In this document: one piece after another, positions 29,262 to 36,930 of the stretch
Layout: every line of letters begins with the position of its first letter
Position numbering within the stretch: position 1 is the first letter of the stretch
Program-made: the position numbers and the translations under genes
DNA from: Ferrimonas senticii DSM 18821
Lineage (GTDB): Bacteria > Pseudomonadota > Gammaproteobacteria > Enterobacterales > Shewanellaceae
Assembly: GCF_000422665.1 (NCBI RefSeq)
Contig: NZ_AUGM01000001.1
Location: forward strand, 117,352 to 181,351
Length of the DNA stretch: 64,000 nucleotides
Direction: 5' to 3'
The notes under the pieces: generated by a model
What the model was told of the DNA's origin: nothing
The model's input: only the letters and a program-made list of their open reading frames with translations
Databases searched by the model: none

Positions 29262-29334
29262 TGATGGATAAACTGCCACGATGATAGCGTTTGCCTGCGA
29301 GCAATAATGCCAAGTGGCGCAAGTAAAAGCGCAG
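29262..29334. repeat. 73-bp direct repeat, copy B
   Basis: Second copy of 26502-26574, two mismatches, same orientation. It replaces the 3' half of the last attC of array 1. The two copies bracket the whole cassette array and its attI-like leader (2.7 kb). Confidence 0.9.
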
Positions 29335-29404
29335 CTAAAGGGAAGGGAGTGGGCTTATCCGCTCGACTACCGGAGACCATCCATATCCTCCGGTAGCGCA
29401 ACAA

Positions 29405-30637
29405 TTAGGCTGTGCGTCTTCTGAAGCTAATGACTGGCATGATCATGTTGCTGCCAGCAAAAAATATCACCAGCATCGCCGACATAGCGGCGGCAATTGC
29501 GTGAATCCCGTATTCAGCAAAGGCAGATACAAATGCACTGGCTGCGAAACAAAATACCGTTTGTAAAAAGTTAAACAGTCCAGAGGCCGTGGCACTGCAT
29601 TGTTTGAAGTCCTCCAGTGCGCGATTGATAACTAATGGGTAGATTGCGCCATTGCCAATAGCGATAAAACAAAAGGCCACGACATAAGGTACAATGGTGG
29701 TCGCTGCAACTAGGTAGGCGTAGATTGAAATCAATAGAATGCTGACCACAGATAGTAGAATAAATACCGGTAAAATTTGTGAGTCTTTATATTTTTCCAA
29801 TAGTGATTTGCAGGTGTAACCGCCAACAATAAACGCGATGGTTTGCGGGATATACCACAACCCAATTTCATTGTGTGAATACCCCATACTGTTCATAACG
29901 AATGGTGAACCGGTTAGCCATGCAAAAAATGTTGCAGAGGCAGCAGCGGATAACAGCATATTCCCCGTGAATTTTTTCGAGGTAATGATGCTTTTATAAT
30001 CCGCCAGAATAGATCGTTTCGCAGTCGCAATCTTTTTGGTTGTCTGGTAGCTCTCTTTTTCTCTTAGGGTCATCAAGATAATGAGTAAGGTGATTACGAT
30101 GATGGCCGCAAAGATCGCTCGCCAACCAAAGTGGGATTGAAGCACCGCCCCCAGTAAAGGCGCCAGCGCCGGTGATAGTGCGACTAGTGGCATGATCATC
30201 GCGAACAATTTCTGGGATTCCCTACCTTGATAGCGGTCAATCACTACCGCTTGCCAAATCACTGATGCACTGCAAGCGCCGATTGCTTGAATGAATCTAG
30301 CGATAAGAAACACTTCAATACTGCTGGAAAGCGCGATCACCACAGTGGAGCAGGCCAGAATGGCAAGACCAATCAAAAGCACTGGCTTGCGTCCGTATCT
30401 ATTGGACAAAGGGCCATAGATCAGTTGGCCGATGGCCATGCCAGCAAGAAAGACAGTTAACGACATGCCGACAGCGGATTCCGAGGTGCTCATGTCGATA
30501 CGAATGAACTCGAACGCCGGCAAGTACATGTCTGTTACTAGATAACTCAACATGCTCAGTCCAGAAAACCAGATGAAGGTCATCTTTGATACAAAATTAT
30601 TCACTCTAAAAGCCTGTAATTTCAGAAGGTGCGACAA
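29405..30637 (-). CDS. MFS drug exporter, Bcr/CflA type
   Basis: A 410-residue major facilitator with about 12 transmembrane helices. The early YLVTDMYLPAF motif and the loop GPLSNRYGRKPVLLIG (motif A) place it with Bcr/CflA-type drug:H+ antiporters of the inner membrane. A perfect 9-bp stem without a T-run (29367-29396) follows the gene. It is transcribed divergently from the adjacent LysR gene, its likely regulator. It lies between two integron arrays. Confidence 0.88.
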   Translation of the reverse strand: MSHLLKLQAFRVNNFVSKMTFIWFSGLSMLSYLVTDMYLPAFEFIRIDMSTSESAVGMSLTVFLAGMAIGQLIYGPLSNRYGRKPVLLIGLAILACSTVVIALSSSIEVFLIARFIQAIGACSASVIWQAVVIDRYQGRESQKLFAMIMPLVALSPALAPLLGAVLQSHFGWRAIFAAIIVITLLIILMTLREKESYQTTKKIATAKRSILADYKSIITSKKFTGNMLLSAAASATFFAWLTGSPFVMNSMGYSHNEIGLWYIPQTIAFIVGGYTCKSLLEKYKDSQILPVFILLSVVSILLISIYAYLVAATTIVPYVVAFCFIAIGNGAIYPLVINRALEDFKQCSATASGLFNFLQTVFCFAASAFVSAFAEYGIHAIAAAMSAMLVIFFAGSNMIMPVISFRRRTA

Positions 30638-30684
30638 GGTAATGTTTGTGTTTGGGCTTGTGAAACACTAAATTTTCGCTCCAA

Positions 30685-30703
30685 GAATCAAAAATTTTGA
30701 TTC
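30685..30703. promoter_or_regulatory. Operator palindrome of the LysR-MFS pair
   Basis: GAATCAAAAATTTTGATTC is a perfect 19-bp inverted repeat in the 92-bp divergent intergenic region, 27 bp upstream of the LysR ATG. It is the obvious candidate site for the neighbouring LysR protein. Confidence 0.7.
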
Positions 30704-30729
30704 ATTTTCTATGTGCTATAGGTTGAAAG

Positions 30730-31629
30730 ATGTTCTCCTATCAAGAGTTGCAAGTGGTTGAGTCGGTTAGTCGCAATGGTGGCTTTGCCGCAGCGGCGGA
30801 CGAACTGCATAAGGTGCCTAGCGCCGTCAGCTATACGGTTAGACAGGTGGAAGAGAAGTTGGGGGTGGTGCTGTTTGTGCGCCATCACAAATCAATTGAG
30901 ATAACCCCATCTGGTGCCTTTTTTGTTGAGGAAGCCAGAGAGATTATCTCCAGGCTAGACAACCTGAAACTGCAAACCAGAAAGGTCGCTAATGGCTGGG
31001 TGAGCGGTATCTCGATAGTGATCGACCATGCGATAAGTGAAGATCAACTCAACCAGTTAATTGCCGACTTTTATGCCGAGTATTCAGACGTTGAATTGAT
31101 GATCTCCTCAAGGTCGTTTAACGGAATGTGGGATGCCATTGCCAATGAGCAGGCCGATGTGGTGCTTGGGACTACGTTTGCTGTGCCGATCATTCGACAT
31201 TTAAAACATCAAAAGCTGGCGCGCGGTCATTGGAAGTTTGTGGTCGCTAAAGAGCACCCTCTAGCCGCTGAGACAGGGTTGTTAACCTCAAAGCAGATTA
31301 TTCAATATCCGTTTATTCGAACCGAGGATTCATCGGCAGTATTGTTTAAACATGCGGCCTGGCAATTTGATAACCAAAGACGGTTAACTACCCCCAGTTG
31401 GTCCAGTGCCATTCCGCTTTTTGTGCAGGGGATTGGCATCGGAAGTATGCCTTCGCATCTTGCGGATCCACTCATTGCCTCAGGCTGTCTGATCGAGAAA
31501 CCACTGCAAGTGAAGCCAGAGCATCCACTGTGTTGTGTGGCGTGGATTGATGACAAAGAAAACCCAGTGCGAGATTGGGTCGTCAACTACATCAGTCGCA
31601 AAAATCACAATGGCTGCAAGTGGGCGTAA
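30730..31629 (+). CDS. LysR-family transcriptional regulator
   Basis: 299 residues. The winged helix-turn-helix is at residues 1-60 (YQELQVVESVSRNGGFAAAADELHKVPSAVSYTVRQ in two halves, then EEKLGVVLFVRHHK). A periplasmic-binding-like effector domain follows. The divergent MFS exporter is the likely target; the inducing ligand is unknown. The pairing resembles exporter/LysR pairs elsewhere in proteobacteria. Confidence 0.9.
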   Translation: MFSYQELQVVESVSRNGGFAAAADELHKVPSAVSYTVRQVEEKLGVVLFVRHHKSIEITPSGAFFVEEAREIISRLDNLKLQTRKVANGWVSGISIVIDHAISEDQLNQLIADFYAEYSDVELMISSRSFNGMWDAIANEQADVVLGTTFAVPIIRHLKHQKLARGHWKFVVAKEHPLAAETGLLTSKQIIQYPFIRTEDSSAVLFKHAAWQFDNQRRLTTPSWSSAIPLFVQGIGIGSMPSHLADPLIASGCLIEKPLQVKPEHPLCCVAWIDDKENPVRDWVVNYISRKNHNGCKWA

Positions 31630-31698
31630 CTCCCATGCCCAGCGGTCTGAACACTACAACGATTATTAAAAGTGGCAGGATAGCCGTCGCACGCCCGC

Positions 31699-31866
31699 TT
31701 TTGACAGCTTACGTCTGCCTTTTCTGCGAGAATTACCGAGATCATGTAATGTAAGACACTGATCTAATTTGCCAAATCTCCAGTATGATACCGATTGAGA
31801 TGGCATGATAGGATGCTTGTAAACCGCTGGATAGGAGGAATTTGGCCTCCTAATAAGCTGCTAGGC
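31699..31866 (+). other. attI-like integron site 2 (leader of the NACHT cassette)
   Basis: Nearly gap-free alignment with site 3: TTTTGACAGCT block at 31699, direct repeats GATAGGATG (31807) and GATAGGAGG (31830) spaced 23 bp, stem TAGGAGG / CCTCCTA, then CCTAA-N6-GCTAGGC with the crossover G at 31860. T to C in the core (GCTAGGC) is a deviation and could reduce recombination. Confidence 0.72.
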
Positions 31867-31909
31867 AGCAGAGTAGGTACGTGATGAAATTCAAAGAAAG
31901 GGCTCGCTT

Positions 31910-33697
31910 ATGCTGGATACAATAATTAATAAGGCAACCGGTGGCTTAGATGGTTTGGTTGATGATCTTGTTAAAGCTGCTTCAGGGAAGGTGAAAGAAA
32001 AAATTTCAGAAGTCTTTGCTATAGAAAAACTGAAATTTTTCAAAGAAAATATTGAAAGAGTTGGGCAAGTAAAAACTATATTAAATCCTGACTCAATAGT
32101 TTCATTAAATGATATCTTCTTTGATAAGGCTGTATCTTTCGACGGGCACAATATAGATACATTCAGTCAATTTGGGAAAAAACACATTTTGGTTGAAGGT
32201 GGTCCGGGGCAAGGTAAATCGTTATTTTTGCGTAAGATATGTATTAATGAATCAAAAAGTAGTTCATATATACCTATTTTTATTGAATTTAGAAATTTAA
32301 AATATGAAAAGTCTTTGAAGCATGAGTTAATATCTGCTCTTGGCGAGTTAGGTGTTACCTTAGATATTTCAACTTTTGATTATTTAGCTAAATCAGGTAA
32401 AGTTGTTCTATTTTTGGATGGATTTGATGAAATACCTAATGAAAAACGTTCTAAGACTGCTCGTGAATTAGAAAATATAGTTAGAACTTTTTCTGATTTA
32501 CGAATAGTCGTTTCTTCACGTCCTGATTCAGGAATGGGTTCATCATTCTAGTTCTCAAAATTAAGAATAGAGCCCATGAGCTTATCAGTTCAAAATGAAT
32601 TCATAGAGCATATTTATAGATCAAAAGCGCAGTCTGATAGTGTTAACTCAATTTTAAATGATAGTCCTTTTCTTTCTGACGTAACAACATCACCACTGTT
32701 ACTAACTTTATTTTCTATAACATATAATGCGCGGCAATTTAAACCAGATAGCCTTTCTGAATTTTATAGCTTAATTTTTCCAACTATGCTTTATCGGCAT
32801 GACCGTATGAAAATAGGTTTTGAGAGACAAAGGAAATCAGGGCTTACTGATTACCAAATGCAAAGGCTATTTGATAGTTTAAGCTTTTTATCTTTAAATG
32901 ATAACCATACTCGCTTTACTTCTTATAAGTTTAGGCGGTATTTAGAAGACGCCTCTAAGCTTGAAAGGTTGGGTGATAATTTAGAAGATGCTTTGATTGA
33001 TGATATATCTAGTATTACTGCATTGATAGTTAGGGATGGATTTGATGATTATTCCTACACACATAAAAGCATACAGGAATATTTCTCAGCCGTATTTATT
33101 CATAGGTTAAGCGAAAGCCAAAAAAAGAAATTTTATCAAATGGTAATTGATAATTTTGATGAGTTTAGAAAGTGGCAGAATGTATTATCATTTTTAGATA
33201 CAATCGATGCGAGAAATTATACAAAATATTTCTTAATTCCTTATAAGAAAACAGTATTATGCTTAGACTCCAATGGAAAGGTGTCAATTAACTATAGCTC
33301 TTTACTTAATTTGATCGGCCGAGATTCAAAGGTCAGAGTGGATGAAGATGGTAATGTAGAAGAATTTTATTGGGGTGACACTTTGTCATCGGTATTATAC
33401 GTTGAATATTCTACGTACGCAAAGCATGTTATATCAGACTACCTGGGTCTAATTAGCCGAGATATTGCCGAGAGTATTTCGTACTGTGAGCAAGAGGATT
33501 ATGAAAGTTTTCAAACTTTAAATGGTAGCTTTGTTTTGTCTATTGATTATTTAATTAAAAGTCTCGCTCAGCAGAGGAAAGTTTGTCGAAAATTATCAAC
33601 TTCGTTCGATAAAAGTAAGTTTAAAAATGAAGTTCTATCTTTAGAAAAAGAATTATATGCGGCAGATGTTATGACTGATAAAATATTGCCATTTTAA
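31910..33697 (+). pseudogene. NACHT-type NTPase cassette gene with in-frame amber codon
   Basis: One reading frame of 595 codons, broken only by TAG at 32549-32551 (codon 214). The first part has Walker A GGPGQGKSLFLRK near residue 95, Walker B VVLFLDGFDEIP near 168 and sensor SSRPDSG near 205. This is the NACHT/STAND layout of bacterial anti-phage NTPases (bNACHT). The second part continues in the same frame (FSKLRIEPMSL...) with the helical region and a C-terminal domain of unknown type; an ATG at 32576 could restart. AT-rich throughout. Either a recent nonsense pseudogene, an amber-readthrough protein, or a split gene. Confidence 0.8.
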
Positions 33698-33702
33698 AAT
33701 TG

Positions 33703-33828
33703 CCTCACAAAGCGTTTAAGACAAATTCCCAACGCTTGGCATTTTTCATTCCATCGTTGGGTTTTGTGTTTACGGTGGTATGGTTGGGTTTCGTGGTTGC
33801 GTGCTTCACACCTTAATTGGGCGTGATG
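33703..33828 (+). other. attC site 2 (Vibrio-type VCR)
   Basis: CAAAGCGTTTAAGACAAATT through ACGCTTGGCATTTTT, CGTTGGGTTTTGTGTTTACGG to CACCTTAATTGGGCGTGATG. It closely resembles superintegron repeats of Vibrio. The 3' core GCGTGATG departs from GCGTTA, so the site may be dead, fixing the cassette. Confidence 0.82.
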
Positions 33829-34138
33829 GTAGCTGCCTGTTAACTATCTGATTGAAGACAATGTCAGCAAAATGATTGCTTCTTGCTTGTTGGCCGCTTC
33901 AATGTTGCTGGGCGCAACTATTGCTGAAGCTGATCAATTACCTTAGGCAGTACCATTGTTGTTAAAGACAGCAACGATGCTGTTACCTCAGTACCGTTGC
34001 TGCCATAGGGTAGGTTAAAGCTATCCATGTTAAAGCGGGACGTGGCATGCAGTTATCACGCGTTAAAATGACGTTCCAAAACCTTCCAATTTAACCGTGG
34101 TCCGGCTGCCAACTGCCTCAGTTGGCTAGATATCCAAG
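33829..34138. other. Noncoding stretch with a decayed gene remnant
   Basis: Holds a 24-residue frame at 33872-33946 (MIASCLLAASMLLGATIAEADQLP) that is a textbook signal peptide, stopped by TAG just after the cleavage site. Downstream no long frame continues. It looks like the head of a lost exported-protein gene. No other gene is seen before the TonB receptor. Confidence 0.5.
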
Positions 34139-36295
34139 TTAGCCAAATTTAATCCTAACCCCTGCATTGGCAATAAAGCCGTCGTTGCGGGACCAGATAT
34201 CTGTAGTCCACTGTCCGGATGGGGCGCGTTCAGGTAGTAGTAGAGGGTGGCTATCGCTCTGCTGAATATCCAGCAGGTTTTCCAGATTGATAAACCAGCT
34301 GAAGCGGCCAGTGGTGATCTCCCCCAATAACCCTAAGTGCCAGTATGGCTCTGACTTATCCATATAGGGGTTGTCGTTTAGGCGTTGAGTGCCAGTGTAG
34401 TAGGCCTCGAACCCAGCGCGAAAGTTGCCGTGTTGCTCCCACATGGCGACAAAGCCTGCGGAGTGCTCAGGCGTCAATGCCATTTGCTGGCGCTGACCGG
34501 TATCAGCCTCCTGCTCGGTGGCATTCAGATACAAATAGCTGGCGGTCAGCTTGATATCACCTAGGTAGTAACGCAGCAAAACTTCGGAGCCACGAATTTG
34601 GCTTTCCCCCTTGGCATTAACCAGACGCACGCTATCCAATGGGCCATTAGGAGTAGAGGAGAAAGCTTCCAGCTCGGTGGCGTTGTGGATATCCGAACCA
34701 AACAGGGTCAGGCTGGTTTCCAAGTCATCGAAGCGATAGCTGAAATCCAGCGATGCAGTTTCTGCGGTTTCCTCTTGCAGATCTCCCAATGGCTCCAGTC
34801 GGGACAAACCCGCGGCTTCAATCTCCTCCACAAATGGGGTGGGGGCGTAATATCCTTGGCCCCAGGAGCCGCGAATGGTCAGGTCATCCAGGGTGTAGAG
34901 CATGGACAGGCGCGGGCTGAATTGATTGCCATATTCACTGTGGTCATCGAAGCGGCCGCTAACCGATGCGATTAAGTCATCAGAGATGTGGAAATCCGCC
35001 ACGGCGAACAGGCCCGGCACTTCATAGCGATAGTCGAAAACCGAGTAGTTATCAGATTCGTACTCCTGCAATTGGTATGCGGCGCCGACCAGCCAATCCA
35101 GATTATCCAGATAACCCGACATGCTGGCTTCGACCTGATAGTTGCTGTGCTGGTCGTTATCTTGATCCACACCATAGGCGTGGAAATGATCCTGCACCAT
35201 GGCAGAGGCGCGGGTATTGAAGGTCAGGGTTTCTGCCACCGGACGGGAGTAGACCAAACCACCATCAAAACGCTGGGTATCTTGCTTTTGCACGAACGGG
35301 TTGCCGTCGGCAACGGTATAGCTATGCAAGGTGCCGCCACGGCGATCTTCAGTCATAAAGCCTGCTGTGGCATACAGGGTGTCACCGGCATCACCTTGAT
35401 AGAAGGCTCTTGGGCGCAGGGTATAGCGTTCATATTCAGGCAGATCGGCCCAGCCGTCACCATCGATATCTTCAAGGCTTTGATAGTGCGCGCCGGCGGT
35501 AATGGAGCCTTGAAGCGAGTCTGTTATCGGCGCCTCACCGTAGGCGGTAATATCTTGGCCATTCTCGGTAGTGGCATTCAGCAGCAGTTCGCCAGCTGTC
35601 TCATCGCCCGGTTTTCTTGAGATCAGGTTAATCACCCCGCCCAGTGCCGAGCCGCCATACAGGGATGAGGCCGAGCCTTTTATCACTTCGACCTGTCCCA
35701 GATCTGTCGGTGGGATCTGCAGCAGCCCCAGAGAGGAAGCCTGGTTGCCATATAGTGGCAGGCCATCGGCCAGCAGTTGGGTATAACGACCATACAAGCC
35801 CTGCAAGCGTACATTGGCGCTGCCCAATGCCGGCGAGGTGGTTTGTACCCGTACGCCACCGGTTTCGGCCAGCAACATAGAGATGTTGCCGGGACGCATG
35901 GCGGCTTTCTCTTCAATCTCCTCACGAGCGATTACTTCAACCCGCATAGGCTGGTCATCGATGACTCGGCCAAGGCGGGTGGATTGCACCACAATCCGCT
36001 CTATCTCGTGGTCATGTCCATGCTCGTCAGCATGACCGTGGTCATCGCCGTGTTCGTCTTTGTGGCCTTGGTGCTCGTCATGCCCATGCTCATCTTTATC
36101 TGCGTGAGCTTTATGTTCAGCCTCTGAGTGATCTTGGCTGTGATGAGCCTCGCTGGCGTGGGCTTTGTCTGCGCTGTTATTTGTGCTGCTATTTGTGTTG
36201 TTATCGGCAAGTGCACCTGTGGCAACCGAAGCACCGCCCAGGGAGAGTAACAGTAGAGTTACGGGAGATAATTTAGCCATCTTGCTGTGACCCAT
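34139..36295 (-). CDS. TonB-dependent receptor with histidine-rich N-terminal segment
   Basis: Outer-membrane TonB-dependent channel of 718 residues from MGHSKMAKLS. The signal peptide is followed at about residues 40-100 by a His/Asp/Glu-rich stretch holding 16 histidines (HGHDEHQGHKDEHG and similar). The plug domain then starts (IERIVVQSTRLGRVID, MLLAETGGVRVQTT, VEVIKGSASSLYGGSALGGVINLISRKP), and a 22-strand barrel ends in a C-terminal aromatic-type strand (VRIKFG). The His segment resembles zinc-scavenging receptors such as ZnuD, so the cargo is likely a metal or metallophore. The divergent CadR-type regulator supports this. Confidence 0.86.
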   Translation of the reverse strand: MGHSKMAKLSPVTLLLLSLGGASVATGALADNNTNSSTNNSADKAHASEAHHSQDHSEAEHKAHADKDEHGHDEHQGHKDEHGDDHGHADEHGHDHEIERIVVQSTRLGRVIDDQPMRVEVIAREEIEEKAAMRPGNISMLLAETGGVRVQTTSPALGSANVRLQGLYGRYTQLLADGLPLYGNQASSLGLLQIPPTDLGQVEVIKGSASSLYGGSALGGVINLISRKPGDETAGELLLNATTENGQDITAYGEAPITDSLQGSITAGAHYQSLEDIDGDGWADLPEYERYTLRPRAFYQGDAGDTLYATAGFMTEDRRGGTLHSYTVADGNPFVQKQDTQRFDGGLVYSRPVAETLTFNTRASAMVQDHFHAYGVDQDNDQHSNYQVEASMSGYLDNLDWLVGAAYQLQEYESDNYSVFDYRYEVPGLFAVADFHISDDLIASVSGRFDDHSEYGNQFSPRLSMLYTLDDLTIRGSWGQGYYAPTPFVEEIEAAGLSRLEPLGDLQEETAETASLDFSYRFDDLETSLTLFGSDIHNATELEAFSSTPNGPLDSVRLVNAKGESQIRGSEVLLRYYLGDIKLTASYLYLNATEQEADTGQRQQMALTPEHSAGFVAMWEQHGNFRAGFEAYYTGTQRLNDNPYMDKSEPYWHLGLLGEITTGRFSWFINLENLLDIQQSDSHPLLLPERAPSGQWTTDIWSRNDGFIANAGVRIKFG

Positions 36296-36326
36296 GGTGT
36301 TAAACAAAGGTTAAACAATAAGATGC

Positions 36327-36357
36327 AGGCTAAAGGTTACAGCCACTGGAAGGTCAA
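36327..36357 (-). promoter_or_regulatory. MerR-type promoter/operator of the TonB receptor
   Basis: On the minus strand TTGACC and TAGCCT are separated by a 19-bp spacer, the long spacer typical of MerR-activated promoters. The centre CAGTGGCTG is a dyad and matches the AGTGGCT core of CadR/PbrR operators. The regulator's ATG (36360) begins 3 bp from the operator on the other strand. Confidence 0.7.
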
Positions 36358-36359
36358 CA

Positions 36360-36749
36360 ATGAAAATAAGCGAACTGGCTGCTGTTACTCAGGTTCCTAC
36401 CAAGACCATTCGCTATTACGAGCAGGAAGGCCTGATGCCAGAGGCCAAAAGAAGTGCCAATGGTTACCGTTTTTATGGGCCGCAGGATGTGGATACGTTG
36501 GTGTTTATCCGCAGGTGTCGCTCGCTCAATATCGCCTTGAGCGATATTCGCAAGTTGGTGGAAGTGCAAAAGCAGCCTCAGGACTGTTGCTCGGTGGTGG
36601 ATGACATTATTGCTGAGCAGTTGGCGAAGATTCAGCAAACCCAGCGGGAGCTAGCCAAGCTAGAGTCGACCCTGACTGCGTTGACCACCTGCGATAGCCA
36701 CAAAGTTCAGGATTGCAGTATTTTGCAACGTCTTAAACAGGCTGAATGA
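36360..36749 (+). CDS. MerR-family metal regulator, CadR/PbrR type
   Basis: 129 residues. The MerR helix-turn-helix is at 1-70 (KISELAAVTQVPTKTIRYYEQEG), a dimerising helix at about 82-108, then the metal loop. Cysteines at 77, 111 and 119 fall where CadR has its Cd(II) ligands (77, 112, 119), with an extra Cys76 and Cys53. The Cys14 equivalent of PbrR is absent. Predicted to sense Cd, Pb, Zn or Co and to control the divergent TonB receptor. The ATG is only 3 bp from the operator, so the mRNA may be leaderless. Confidence 0.86.
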   Translation: MKISELAAVTQVPTKTIRYYEQEGLMPEAKRSANGYRFYGPQDVDTLVFIRRCRSLNIALSDIRKLVEVQKQPQDCCSVVDDIIAEQLAKIQQTQRELAKLESTLTALTTCDSHKVQDCSILQRLKQAE

Positions 36750-36930
36750 TGCTAGCTGCTCGTCTAGGTGGCGATTCACTGAGTTTGACGAGTAAGAGCA
36801 TCCACCACTCCCTGCGTTCTGCCCTTATCAAAACGGTTCACATTCACGTAACGATCTGATACCAAAGTGTTATCTCTTGCGATTTTATTGATGTCGCGCC
36901 CTAGTAGATGCTTTGGACTAAGGACGGAAC
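36750..36930. other. Noncoding region upstream of phoD-like gene
   Basis: No gene or clear Pho box is seen. AAGGACGG at about 36919 is the ribosome site of the next gene. Confidence 0.45.

Noticed and set aside
31910-33697. NACHT gene split by a frameshift
   Set aside because: Codon counting shows both halves are in the same frame (639 and 666 nt from the start are multiples of three); only one stop codon intervenes.
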